Assembly (NCBI RefSeq): GCF_018598225.1
Contig: NZ_JAHESF010000006.1
Coordinates: 62,001 to 126,000, forward strand
Origin: Chryseosolibacter histidinae
GTDB taxonomy: Bacteria > Bacteroidota > Bacteroidia > Cytophagales > Cyclobacteriaceae
Length of the DNA: 64,000 nucleotides
Direction: 5' to 3'
Shown here: positions 1 through 8,398 of the stretch, in pieces
Layout of the letters: each line of letters opens with the position of its first letter
Numbering within the stretch: position 1 is the first letter of the stretch
The notes under the pieces: model-generated
What the model saw: the letters and a program-made list of their open reading frames with translations, nothing else
The model's database searches: none
Told to the model about the DNA's origin: nothing
Translations under genes and position numbers: made by a program

Positions 1-520
1 CGTAGCCAAGACTGTTGAGGATCTTTTCCAGCAGCAGCGTTGTGTTTTGTTCTGTCGTTTCGCGGATGCCCAGGTATGGAAGCTGCTCGCGGATCTGTGA
101 TTCGGCGCGCCGGTACAGCTCTTCGTGTTCTTTGATGTCGATCTTGGCGGCAAAAGCATCATGGGTGATGGTATAATCGATCTCGTACGATGAGAACGGA
201 TATTCAAAATTGATCACCTCCACCGCAGGAAGTTTTACGCTGATTCTGTTGCCTTCGATCACGATATCGTCTGCCTTGATCTTGGTAAGGTCTACGCCTG
301 CCGTAACGGTAGCCTTTGTACGTGCGGCAAACTGAGCCTCGCCCAGCTTGATCACACCCAGGAACCGTCGTTGCTCCGAGGCGAAGATCATTTTCGATAA
401 GGTGGCCTCGGTGGTGGCGAGTTTGCTCACAGCTTTGATCTTGCTGATAGCCAGGGTCTTCTGCTTTTCCCGGCAGCTCATCAAACAGACGATCAGCATA
501 CAAACAATGCAGGTTCTCAT
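1..520 (-). CDS. DUF4230-family lipoprotein, 3' end outside window
   Basis: Reading from the ATG at 518-520 the frame stays open to the window edge (173 codons). The start MRTCIVCMLIVCLMSC is a short hydrophobic leader ending in a lipobox-like L-M-S-C, so a lipoprotein is likely. The following part (ATTEATLSKMIFASEQRRFLGVI, an 'A-x-ATVTAGVDL' stretch and 'IKLPAVEV-like' hydrophobic pattern) resembles DUF4230 proteins, which have no established function. Its ATG overlaps the TAA of the upstream gene by one base (TAATG), so translational coupling within the four-gene set is likely. Family assignment is by pattern memory and is moderately secure; the C-terminus is not visible. Confidence 0.7.
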   Translation of the reverse strand, partial: MRTCIVCMLIVCLMSCREKQKTLAISKIKAVSKLATTEATLSKMIFASEQRRFLGVIKLGEAQFAARTKATVTAGVDLTKIKADDIVIEGNRISVKLPAVEVINFEYPFSSYEIDYTITHDAFAAKIDIKEHEELYRRAESQIREQLPYLGIRETTEQNTTLLLEKILNSLGY

Positions 521-1416
521 TATCCTTTTGACCCGGGTACGTGAAAGGAGCTTTGCATATTTTCCGGAGAAACAGCACCACTCTCATCTCCAGGCATTTC
601 TGTATGCATGGGCAGTGCCGGTAGTGATGGTCTCGGCGTGGCAACCTGCGATGGCGTTGTCACCGGAATGGCAGCCGGCGATGAAGCGGAAGATGTGGAT
701 GTCTCGGCGGATTCAGTTTTTGAGCCACTCCCCTGCAGGATCTCCAGCGACTTGGTGCCGAAGTAAAAGGCTATCATCATGAGAAACGCTTTCTTGAAGA
801 ACTCAAAATTGTCGACTACCACGGCATTCGGCGGTACGGAGCTGCTCATGCTCAGGGCGGCGATCACAAAAGACAATCCGCTGATGAGCACCGTTAAGGC
901 AATGGTGCCCCGGATGGTGCCAGGCGGGAGTCCCAGCGATTCACCGGCAAAAGGATTTTTCTCGGGTGGTCCTTCCGCTGCCACGGGATTATTAGCCCGG
1001 GCGTCTTCATACCTGTTCCAGTCGTCGTCTGTCCATCCGTAGTTGATGTTGTAAAAATATAACGCCCATGCATAGTACCCAATAAGTACCACCACCCAGC
1101 TCACGATCAGCGCCACAGCCATGTCGTAAAGAAAATTTTGATCGCTTACATAGTAGATCACGGCGCCATTAAAGAAGAGCAGGAACACAAAGCCGTAAGT
1201 TGAATACAGCAGCACGCCGAATTGGATCAGTCTGCTTTTTTCTTCCGGTGTGGAAGCTGCACCAAGACGTCTTCTGTACCACTTATGCAGGATGATAAAC
1301 CCCAAAACCATGCTGAGGGATAAGATCATGGGTATTAACTTATCGATGATGGGTATCACCTTCTCTACTTCCAGTAAGAATTTATCGAGACTGGTCAGTT
1401 CTTTTTCAGTGTCCAT
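520..1416 (-). CDS. Five-helix membrane protein of unknown function
   Basis: 298 residues. Hydrophobic segments lie at about 28-45, 65-88, 98-121, 166-190 and 208-222, followed by a Ser/Thr/Pro/Ala-rich tail (about 228-298) that looks disordered. The segment starting GLPPGTIRGTIALTVL followed by an AFYFGTKSLEIL helix is distinctive, but I cannot assign it to a named family with certainty. It lies 5 nt downstream of the DUF5675 gene and overlaps the DUF4230 gene by one base, so it belongs to the same transcription unit as the amidase. A holin-like or envelope scaffold role is conceivable from context only. Confidence 0.75.
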   Translation of the reverse strand: MDTEKELTSLDKFLLEVEKVIPIIDKLIPMILSLSMVLGFIILHKWYRRRLGAASTPEEKSRLIQFGVLLYSTYGFVFLLFFNGAVIYYVSDQNFLYDMAVALIVSWVVVLIGYYAWALYFYNINYGWTDDDWNRYEDARANNPVAAEGPPEKNPFAGESLGLPPGTIRGTIALTVLISGLSFVIAALSMSSSVPPNAVVVDNFEFFKKAFLMMIAFYFGTKSLEILQGSGSKTESAETSTSSASSPAAIPVTTPSQVATPRPSLPALPMHTEMPGDESGAVSPENMQSSFHVPGSKG

Positions 1417-1421
1417 AATAC

Positions 1422-2285
1422 TCAGTTAGCTTTAAGGTTGGCGATCCAGTTTTCGTCTTTGATGGTGATGCGTACCCGCTGCCCCTGTGTGAGGGCGGCC
1501 GATAAGCGCAGGTATAATTTTTTGAAAGTCTCATTAGAATCTGAAACTTTGAACGCAGGCCCTTCTGCGCCGAGGGTATAAGCGTCGGAGACCAGCAAAC
1601 ACCCCTCCGTGTGTTTATGGTTACCGCCGGAGTGAATGTAGATCCCCACATATCCGGGCACATTTTGTAATTCAATGTGATTGGTAAACCAGTCGGGAAA
1701 TCGTTCGCGGTATTTTTTAGTGAGATCTGTCAATGCCGGCTGAAACCGGATCTCATACGTGCCGGCCGGGATCCGGGTCTGACCTTTGATCTTTGTTTCA
1801 TGGTAGGTATCCTCCAGCGTCATGGAGAAATACTTGTTGTCTACGAAGAGCATTCCCAGTGTGGTTTGCCCGTCGTCTACATAACGCAGCAACATCATCT
1901 GAAGGCCTGCAAAATCCTCTGCCTGCAAATTGCCTGCAGCCACAGCCGGGGCTGGTGGTGTGAAATTCATTGTTGAAGGTGATGGAGGCGGCGGAGGCGA
2001 AGGCGGTGAAGATGAAGCCGGAGCTGCGGGTACTACGGGCGCTGCGGGCGATCGCTGAAACCCGGAGACCGATGCACCTCCAGCCACCGCTGGCGTCTGA
2101 GGTCCATCATTCGCAGTAACCAGTCCTTTCACCCAGTTTGCCGCCGAGCGGAAGCCCTTTACCACCAGTCCGGCCAATCCAACAAGGTAGATCCAGAAAT
2201 CCTGACCGAACGTGGTATTATTCAGGATCATGATGATGATGAAAGTCACCAGGCCGATAAAGATCAATAATATGATGCGGTTCAT
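1422..2285 (-). CDS. Membrane-anchored DUF5675 protein
   Basis: 287 residues. Two N-terminal hydrophobic segments (about 3-20 and 30-43) are followed by a long Pro/Ala/Ser linker (about 62-118) and a globular C-terminal domain (about 128-275). That domain carries IPAGTYEI and a YIHSGGNHKHTEGCLLV stretch (about 216-232), which is the conserved His / Gly-Cys region of DUF5675. The H-x(n)-GC arrangement recalls the active site of L,D-transpeptidases, but no activity has been shown to my knowledge. The start is 2 nt after the amidase stop. The domain order suggests a cell-wall-facing domain held on a flexible stalk. Confidence 0.8.
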   Translation of the reverse strand: MNRIILLIFIGLVTFIIIMILNNTTFGQDFWIYLVGLAGLVVKGFRSAANWVKGLVTANDGPQTPAVAGGASVSGFQRSPAAPVVPAAPASSSPPSPPPPPSPSTMNFTPPAPAVAAGNLQAEDFAGLQMMLLRYVDDGQTTLGMLFVDNKYFSMTLEDTYHETKIKGQTRIPAGTYEIRFQPALTDLTKKYRERFPDWFTNHIELQNVPGYVGIYIHSGGNHKHTEGCLLVSDAYTLGAEGPAFKVSDSNETFKKLYLRLSAALTQGQRVRITIKDENWIANLKAN

Positions 2286-2287
2286 AA

Positions 2288-3115
2288 CTATCGTACATAA
2301 GCCTTGTTCACCCAGCCTTCTATCTCTGTTTTAACCTTATACCATCCGTTCTTTTCGTCTACAATGGTAACTTTTTGCCCCTGGGCCAGCGGCGATGACA
2401 CAAGGCGGGCGTGCACACTGGCGTCTTCGCGGATATTCAGCTTGTCAGTGATCACTTCGCCTTCCTGCGGAGCCACCTCCAGGCTTTCACCGCTCTGACG
2501 GTTTTGCGTGAGCAGCTGCTCGCGGAATTTGTCCAGCGGAAACGCAGGACCTGGATCCACCTTTCGGCCTACGGAGATCTCTTCATGTCCGAGTATTGAT
2601 TTGATGGCGTATTTGGCCATGATGGCGCGGCAGACAACCTCACAGGCTTCTATCTGCAGTTGTGTGAACGTATGCCAGTAACGGGGTTGATTTTCGTTAC
2701 GGTGAATGTCATAGATCGCTTCGTTCTCCGGGTACCGGCCACCAAACCAACTGAGGTATTCATTGCCTGCCTTGGTCAACGGACCTGCATTGTCAAGCTC
2801 GATGCCGATGGAGTATTCATTCCAGTTATTGCGGCCTCCGTAGCTGCTCACGCCGGCATGCCATGTGATGGTGTCCAGCGGTGCCAGTTGATATACGGTG
2901 CCCTCTCTGCCGATAACGATGTGCGCGGAAGCTTTTACAGAAGGATCGGCAAGATATTTGGCCGATGATTGTCCGCTGCGGCCCGCCGTGAAGTGAATGA
3001 TAATTGAATCAGGGAAGTTTGCGGCGAACTTGCTTTTGTTCTTGGCGGCAAGGTAATCTCTTTTCACAACTGGTTCGCCTTCGAGCCAGTGCTCATTGTT
3101 CACGGAATAATTCAT
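2288..3115 (-). CDS. N-acetylmuramoyl-L-alanine amidase (Amidase_2) with SH3 domain
   Basis: 275 residues. It is predicted to cleave the amide bond between N-acetylmuramic acid and L-alanine in peptidoglycan. The Amidase_2 fold spans about 30-205. Likely zinc ligands are His-41 (IIHFTA), His-177 (ILGHEEI) and Asp-187 (KVDPGPAF); His-86 (TWHAG) and Glu-106 (GIELDN) are also typical. A bacterial SH3-like domain (about 218-275, KLNIREDASV to GWVNKAYVR) would bind the wall. No signal peptide is visible, unlike most housekeeping amidases and like phage endolysins. It is the first gene of the four-gene unit; the next start is 2 nt downstream. Confidence 0.88.
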   Translation of the reverse strand: MNYSVNNEHWLEGEPVVKRDYLAAKNKSKFAANFPDSIIIHFTAGRSGQSSAKYLADPSVKASAHIVIGREGTVYQLAPLDTITWHAGVSSYGGRNNWNEYSIGIELDNAGPLTKAGNEYLSWFGGRYPENEAIYDIHRNENQPRYWHTFTQLQIEACEVVCRAIMAKYAIKSILGHEEISVGRKVDPGPAFPLDKFREQLLTQNRQSGESLEVAPQEGEVITDKLNIREDASVHARLVSSPLAQGQKVTIVDEKNGWYKVKTEIEGWVNKAYVR

Positions 3116-3148
3116 GGTCAGGTTAGCTTAGGGGTCAGTAAACGAACA

Positions 3149-3197
3149 AAGCCCATCCATTCCGACAAGTTTCTACTTGCCTCGAATGGATGGGCTT
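3149..3197. repeat. Near-perfect inverted repeat between divergent genes
   Basis: AAGCCCATCCATTC at 3149-3162 is the exact reverse complement of 3184-3197, with a loop that can pair further (CGACAAGT with ACTTGCCTCG). The 14-bp stem lies between the divergent amidase operon (start 3115) and the GH140-like gene (start 3308). No T-run follows on either strand, so a plain terminator is unlikely. It could be an operator or a leader-RNA structure for the minus-strand operon. Confidence 0.75.
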
Positions 3198-3199
3198 CC

Positions 3200-3227
3200 T
3201 TGGTTACTAAAGTAGAACTTAATTTTG
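3200..3227 (+). promoter_or_regulatory. Putative Bacteroidota promoter for the GH140-like gene
   Basis: TAATTTTG at 3220-3227 fits the -7 consensus TAnnTTTG of the Bacteroidota housekeeping sigma factor. TTG at 3200-3202 sits 17 nt upstream at the -33 position. It would start transcription around 3234, about 75 nt before the chosen ATG. Sequence match only. Confidence 0.4.
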
Positions 3228-3307
3228 GAATTGCAAAAGCTTCCGTGAACTTACCCTGTAATTATGTACGATTGTTCAGGTCAGCGAGATCATTTAAAGT
3301 CAAGGAT

Positions 3308-4690
3308 ATGAGGACCAGAATTGTAATCACGCTTCTTGTCATGCTCGTTACCACATCCGCGCTACAGGCACAGCTCCGGGTCAGTGACAACAAACGCTTC
3401 CTGATAACGCATGACGGCGAACCTTTCTTCTGGCTGGGCGATACAGCCTGGGAGCTCTTTCACAGGCTCACGCGTGAAGAAGCAGAGAAGTACCTGCGTG
3501 ACCGGGCGCGACAGAAGTTCACCGTGATCCAGGCCGTGGTGCTCGCAGAAATGGATGGACTTCAAACGCCCAACGCCTATAACGAAATACCACTCGAAGC
3601 CAACGATCCCACCAAACCACGGGAGGCCTACTTTCAGCATGTGGATTTTATCATCGACAAAGCTGCCGGGCTTGGGTTATACATCGCGCTGTTTCCCACC
3701 TGGGGCGACAAAGTATTCAAGAACCGTTGGGGCATTGGACCGGAGATCTTTAACCAAGAGAATGCAAGGGTCTATGGCACCTGGATCGGCAACCGTTACA
3801 AGTCGCGCAAGAACGTCATCTGGGTATTGGGCGGAGACCGTACGCCGCGAAACGAAAGTGATGTTGCCATCTGGCGATCGATGGCAGAAGGTATTGTCAC
3901 CGGTGCAGGCGGCTATGATCAGACGCTCATGACATTTCATCCGCAGCCCAACGACGTCAACGATGGCGGCTCGGCGAAGTGGTTTCACAACGATGCATGG
4001 CTCGACTTCAACATGCTGCAGACAGGCCATTGCCGCGAGAACAATGTGTGGGACAGGATCAAAGCAGCGTATGACAAAACGCCTGCGAAACCTGTGCTGG
4101 ACGGCGAGCCCTTGTATGAGGATCATCCTGTATGTTTCAACGCCAAAGACCTGGGTACTTCAAGCGCCTACGATGTGCGCATGTTCGCCTACATCGATGT
4201 GTTTGCAGGCGCTTTCGGTCACACTTACGGATGCCATGATATCTGGCAGATGAACGCGCCGTCTCGCCAGCCGATCAATGGCGCGCATTATCCCTGGTAT
4301 GAGGCCATCGATCTTCCGGGAGCACAACAGATGCAATACCTGCGGGCGCTGATCGAATCAAGGCCGATGCTTGACCGTGTGCCCGACCAGTCTTTGATCA
4401 ATGATGCGAGGGGCAGCAACGATCACATCCAGGCTACCCGTGGTAAGGACTACTTGTTCGTTTACAGTGCCCAGGGAAAAAGTTTTACTGTGAACACAGC
4501 GAGGATCTCCGGCAGCATGTTGGTGGCCCGCTGGTATGATCCCCGAACGGGTGAAGTAAAGGATGCAGGGCGTTTCGAAGGCAGAGAAGCAAAAACGTTC
4601 ACACCGCCCACGTCGGGCTATGGACATGACTGGGTGCTGATGATTGACGATGCTTCGAAGAATTTTTCCCTTCCGGGGATGTCGAAATAA
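3308..4690 (+). CDS. GH140-like apiosidase (DUF4038), exported
   Basis: 460 residues from ATG 3308. This start was chosen because it gives a clean signal peptide (MRTRIVITLLVMLVTTSALQAQ); the frame is open further upstream, but only antisense to the amidase. The TIM-barrel DUF4038 region follows (HDGEPFFWLGDTAWELFHRL). Asp-177 in WVLGGDR and Glu-267 in VLDGEPLYE match the catalytic pair of GH140 apiosidases known from rhamnogalacturonan-II degradation. The C-terminus (about 375-460) resembles the collagen-binding-like domain often attached to DUF4038. Likely periplasmic or surface action on plant-type glycans; substrate is inferred from family. Confidence 0.85.
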   Translation: MRTRIVITLLVMLVTTSALQAQLRVSDNKRFLITHDGEPFFWLGDTAWELFHRLTREEAEKYLRDRARQKFTVIQAVVLAEMDGLQTPNAYNEIPLEANDPTKPREAYFQHVDFIIDKAAGLGLYIALFPTWGDKVFKNRWGIGPEIFNQENARVYGTWIGNRYKSRKNVIWVLGGDRTPRNESDVAIWRSMAEGIVTGAGGYDQTLMTFHPQPNDVNDGGSAKWFHNDAWLDFNMLQTGHCRENNVWDRIKAAYDKTPAKPVLDGEPLYEDHPVCFNAKDLGTSSAYDVRMFAYIDVFAGAFGHTYGCHDIWQMNAPSRQPINGAHYPWYEAIDLPGAQQMQYLRALIESRPMLDRVPDQSLINDARGSNDHIQATRGKDYLFVYSAQGKSFTVNTARISGSMLVARWYDPRTGEVKDAGRFEGREAKTFTPPTSGYGHDWVLMIDDASKNFSLPGMSK

Positions 4691-4917
4691 GGGTGGCCGG
4701 GCTTCTGAAACTTAAGCTTGTGTGAGTGATAAAGATTCGGACCGCTCCGAGGCCGCGTGGGCCCCGTCATATGCCATTCGGACTCACCCAACCCACACAT
4801 GCCCCTTCCAGGCCAAAGGTTGGCTTATGTCCTCATGTCATATGACTGAAGGAAGCTACGTTCACCGCTATGGTGGCAGCCTTTGCTATGGACAGTGGAG
4901 CGTCGACTGTGGACTAC

Positions 4918-6795
4918 TTACGAAACCGTTCTCAGCATCTTGAGCTGTTGCTTCAGCTGCTGCAGGTGATCGCTGGCGGTTTTGATCTTGTCGTTGAACT
5001 CGTCGCGCACTTTTTCTGCGTTCTGCGACTTCCCGAAGAATTCGAGGTTATTCTTCCAGAGGGCAATATCGTTCTCAACTTTTGAGATCTTCTTGCGGAT
5101 GGCGAGCTCTTTCTGAAAGATCTTGCGATCGCCCATCGGATCTTTGCGTAGATCGCTCAGCTGATTCTCCAGCAATACGCGGCTTCTTTCATCCTCCGTC
5201 AGGTCAGGGATGGCGTTGACAAATCTCTGAACGGCTTCGTGATAGCGGTTCTTCACAACGCTGATATCCTTGCGCGGAACAAATCCAATAGAGTTATAAC
5301 GATCCTGGAGGTCGTGCAGAAGGTCAACGGAAGCACTGCCTTCCTGGGCGTTTTTCTCGAGCTCTTCGCAGATGGCTGTCTTCACGTTCAGGTTGTCGAT
5401 CTGCTCTTGCTCTACCTTGCCCTGCTGGCCTCTCCGTTGTGCGAAGAAGTAGTCGCAGGCATCCTTGAATTCCTTGAACACTTTTTCCCGGAATTTTTCA
5501 GGCACGGGACCAACATCTTTCCACTTTTGCTGGAGGTTTTTCAGCTCGTTGGAAGTTTTATCCCAGTCCTGGCTTTCCTTCAGCTCGAGTGCTTTTTTAA
5601 CAAGGTCGTTCTTGATCTGGAGGTTGTTCTCACGTTCTTCATCCAGCTTTTTGAAGAACGCATTCTTGTTGTTGAAGAACGACTTGAAAGCCGACCAGAA
5701 TTTTTTGTTTACCTCTTTGGCCTTTGCACGGGGAAGGCCACCAACGGTTTCCCAACGTTTCTGCAGGTCAAGGATCTCTTTGGTCTTTTCGTTCCACTCC
5801 TTGATGCGGTCGGTCTGATAAGTAGCATAGGCCTGGGCTTCGTCTCCGAGCTTTGTTTTTTGCTCGAGGTTGGCCTGGAGGTCCTGCTGCAGCTTTTGCA
5901 GGTACGTATCACGTCTGGCATATACGGCATCAGATGCTGCCTTGAATCGTTGCCAGATGGTTTCTTTGTCTTCGATGGGTACGGGACCGATATGCTTGAA
6001 CTCATGGTGAAGCTCGTTCAGCTCGCGGATGGCATCTTTGATGATCTCCACGCCGGCCAGTCGCTCAGCCCGTACACAGAGGTCGAGCTTCGACTCGTAA
6101 TTTTTTTTGCGGTCGAGCTCCTTCAGCTCGAAGTAGATGCTTTGATTGTCATAGAACCGGTCTACCAGGGCGTGGTAATTGGCCCAAAGGGTTTTGGCCT
6201 GCGCACCGGGTACCGCCCCGATACTTCTCCACTCCTTCTGTAGTTCTTTGAAAGCTTCGAACTGATGGGTGTTGTCTTGTGCCTCCATCAGCACACGGAG
6301 CTTTTCTATGAGCTCCTGCTTGCGTTGCAGGTTGGTGTTCTTCTGCTCTTCCTGCTGGCGCAGGTATTGCATTCTGCGGTCTTTGATCAGCTTGAGGTTG
6401 GCATCAAAAGTAATGTCTAGCTCATCGCCCTTGTAGTCGAAATCTTCCTGGATGCCACCTCCTTCCAGAAACCGCTGAAGGGCTGCCGCCCTCTCCTTGT
6501 CTCTGATCTCATCGTAGTGCGGTTTGATCTCTTTGATCACCGACTCAACTTTCATGTAGTTGGTATCTTTCGCAAGGTCTTTGACCAGGCCGACAAACTG
6601 CGCTTTTGTAAAATTGGTGTAGTCTGCGTGCTTGTGCTCTTCATCGAAGAGTTCCGCGGACTCATCGTGTTCCGGCAGATCAACCTCTGATTGCAGCGCT
6701 ACTTTTTCATGGGTATTGGTTAACCCGGCTCCCTGTGCCTGTACAGGTTCAAGCTCTCGTTTGTCTCTTTCCATTTCCATGGTCAATGAATCCAT
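4918..6795 (-). CDS. DUF349 repeat protein
   Basis: 625 residues, highly charged and mostly helical. At least five DUF349 repeats are visible through the recurring L-Q-x-x-W/Y-x-x-[IV]-G-x-[VL]-P signature: EWRSIGAVPGAQAK, EFKHIGPVPIEDKE, RWETVGGLPRAKAK, KWKDVGPVPEKFRE and RYNSIGFVPRKDIS. An acidic N-terminus (about 20-60) and a coiled-coil C-terminus (about 560-625) flank them. No signal peptide, so cytoplasmic. DUF349 proteins are common in Bacteroidota; their molecular role is not established. It stands alone, with 227 nt on its 3' side in which I see nothing recognisable. Confidence 0.88.
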   Translation of the reverse strand: MDSLTMEMERDKRELEPVQAQGAGLTNTHEKVALQSEVDLPEHDESAELFDEEHKHADYTNFTKAQFVGLVKDLAKDTNYMKVESVIKEIKPHYDEIRDKERAAALQRFLEGGGIQEDFDYKGDELDITFDANLKLIKDRRMQYLRQQEEQKNTNLQRKQELIEKLRVLMEAQDNTHQFEAFKELQKEWRSIGAVPGAQAKTLWANYHALVDRFYDNQSIYFELKELDRKKNYESKLDLCVRAERLAGVEIIKDAIRELNELHHEFKHIGPVPIEDKETIWQRFKAASDAVYARRDTYLQKLQQDLQANLEQKTKLGDEAQAYATYQTDRIKEWNEKTKEILDLQKRWETVGGLPRAKAKEVNKKFWSAFKSFFNNKNAFFKKLDEERENNLQIKNDLVKKALELKESQDWDKTSNELKNLQQKWKDVGPVPEKFREKVFKEFKDACDYFFAQRRGQQGKVEQEQIDNLNVKTAICEELEKNAQEGSASVDLLHDLQDRYNSIGFVPRKDISVVKNRYHEAVQRFVNAIPDLTEDERSRVLLENQLSDLRKDPMGDRKIFQKELAIRKKISKVENDIALWKNNLEFFGKSQNAEKVRDEFNDKIKTASDHLQQLKQQLKMLRTVS

Positions 6796-6830
6796 TACTT
6801 ACGTCATTTACGCTAAGTTACTAAAAATGC

Positions 6831-7406
6831 CTAATTCAATCTCGGATCTACCGGGTAGTTGGAATATACAGAGAATCGTCCCCCCATGCTTTCGAGGGCT
6901 TTTCTCCACATAATCTGCGGATCGGTTTCGAACAAAAGCTGATCCGTAACAAAATCGCAAACGATCCATGAATCCTGTTCCAGCTCCGTATCCAACTGGC
7001 CAGGCCCCCATCCGCTGTACCCCAGGAAAAACCTGACATCGTTTGCCGATATCTGTTTGGTATCGTTGAGCACGATCAGGTTCTCAAAGTCGCCACCCCA
7101 ATAAACGTTACCGGCTATTTCCACTGCATTGCTCACACTGGCGTTGCGATGAATGAAGTGCAACGTATCCTGCTGAACCGGCCCTCCTACGTATACGATA
7201 TTTTCGAACGAAGCGATGTCTTCCATGACCTCATTGACCTTCAGTATGGAAGGTTTATTCAACACAAAACCGAATGAGCCCTCGTCATTATGCTCGCACA
7301 ACAAAACCACCGTACGTTCGAAGTTCGGGTCCGGCAAAAAAGGCTCTGAGATCAACAAGCGGCCTTTTTCAGGTTTCAGTTTATTCCGATACTTAAAGAA
7401 TTCCAT
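6831..7406 (-). CDS. YqgE/AlgH family protein
   Basis: 191 residues, the usual length for this family. The N-terminal signature GRLLISEPFLPDPNFERTVV and the following LLCEHNDEGSFGFVLNKPS are diagnostic, and the C-terminal FFLGYSGWGPGQLDTELEQD is also conserved. The family is a cytoplasmic alpha/beta fold of unclear biochemical role, once linked to alginate regulation in Pseudomonas. It lies 35 nt upstream of the DUF349 gene on the same strand, so the two may be co-transcribed, and diverges from pdxH across 185 nt. Confidence 0.92.
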   Translation of the reverse strand: MEFFKYRNKLKPEKGRLLISEPFLPDPNFERTVVLLCEHNDEGSFGFVLNKPSILKVNEVMEDIASFENIVYVGGPVQQDTLHFIHRNASVSNAVEIAGNVYWGGDFENLIVLNDTKQISANDVRFFLGYSGWGPGQLDTELEQDSWIVCDFVTDQLLFETDPQIMWRKALESMGGRFSVYSNYPVDPRLN

Positions 7407-7591
7407 CTGTTACTGGGGTATTGCTGCATAAATTAAAAATACGGCGGTATGAATAAGAACAATTAATGGACTTTCTTTCAATACCTGAATAAAATACTTC
7501 GCCATCATCTATGCAAATCTTATTTCTTTGATAAATTTCGTGCCTGCAAAATAAATTTTACTGCACCGTATGATGCGTGCAACACAACCGT

Positions 7592-8233
7592 ATGCAAAAC
7601 ATTGCTGATTTACGAAAAGAATATTCCCGGGCAACCCTCGATATCTCTAATGTGCTGACTGATCCGGTGAAGCAGTTTGAAAAGTGGTTTGACGAAGCCG
7701 TTCAGGCTGGTGTAACAGAACCCAACGCCATGCATTTCGCAACGGTCAATGAGCAGGGAAAACCATCATCACGCATTGTGTTGCTCAAAGGAATCGAGGA
7801 TGGAAGGTTTATCTTTTACACGAACTACCAGAGCAAAAAAGGAAAAGAGCTTGAAACCAACCCCGCGTGTGCGCTAACTTTCTTCTGGCCAGACATCGAA
7901 CGGCAGGTGCGCATAGAGGGTATTGCAACACGTGTCGATCAGGCAACCTCCGATCAGTATTTCCAGAGCAGGCCGAGAGGTTCGCAGATCGGTGCCTGGG
8001 CATCGCCCCAAAGCACCATCATCAAAGACCGCGATATCCTTGAGGACCGCGCGTCACAGATCGAAAAGAAGTTTGAAAACAACAAGGTGTTGCCGCGCCC
8101 ACACCAATGGGGCGGATATCAGATCGAACCGCTGCTGATAGAATTCTGGCAAGGACGGGCGAGCAGGCTGCATGACCGGATCCAGTTTGTAAAAACAGAC
8201 GGCGTGTGGAAGGCGTACAGGCTTGCCCCGTAG
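7592..8233 (+). CDS. pdxH: Pyridoxamine 5'-phosphate oxidase
   Basis: 213 residues. FMN enzyme that oxidises pyridoxamine or pyridoxine 5'-phosphate to pyridoxal 5'-phosphate. Recognised from RIVLLKGIEDGRFIFYTNY, QVRIEGIATRV, SRPRGSQIGAWASPQS and the C-terminal WGGYQIEP...FWQGRASRLHDR with final RLAP. An in-frame GTG at 7577 would add five residues; ATG 7592 (MQNIADLRKEY) gives the standard N-terminus and length and is preferred. Its stop is 5 nt from the first heptad repeat element, and the gene is convergent with bshB1. Confidence 0.95.
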   Translation: MQNIADLRKEYSRATLDISNVLTDPVKQFEKWFDEAVQAGVTEPNAMHFATVNEQGKPSSRIVLLKGIEDGRFIFYTNYQSKKGKELETNPACALTFFWPDIERQVRIEGIATRVDQATSDQYFQSRPRGSQIGAWASPQSTIIKDRDILEDRASQIEKKFENNKVLPRPHQWGGYQIEPLLIEFWQGRASRLHDRIQFVKTDGVWKAYRLAP

Positions 8234-8236
8234 GAA

Positions 8237-8369
8237 TAGTTGACAATTGACAATGAAACAATTGACAACGTTCGGAGTGGGAATCATGGTCTCGGCCGTG
8301 AAACCGGGAGCCCAGTCATCTTGCTGACTCAACGTGTTGTCAATTGCCCCTTGTCAACTGTCAATTTTA
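8237..8369. repeat. Heptad inverted-repeat element, TTGACAA family
   Basis: The left arm (8239-8268) contains TTGACA units at 7-nt spacing with one 8-nt step. The right arm (8337-8364) read on the minus strand is exactly four heptads: TTGACAG, TTGACAA, GGGGCAA, TTGACAA. The arms are inverted and separated by 68 nt. The element fills the space between the convergent pdxH and bshB1 stops. Two more copies of this family lie at 43031-43160 and 43251-43379. Confidence 0.85.
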
Positions 8370-8398
8370 CAAACGGTGCTTCGCTCTTGAATGTCAAC

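Noticed and set aside
4691-4917. Possible small gene or RNA between GH140-like and DUF349 genes
   Set aside because: Short open frames have no start context or recognisable product, and I see no stable structure or terminator.
5239-6243. Long plus-strand open frame (334 codons)
   Set aside because: It is antisense to the DUF349 gene, whose repeat signatures are clear on the minus strand; the plus-strand translation has no recognisable motifs.
8237-8369. CRISPR array from repeated TTGACAA words
   Set aside because: Unit length is 7 nt without spacers between units, the arms are inverted, and there are no cas genes in the window.
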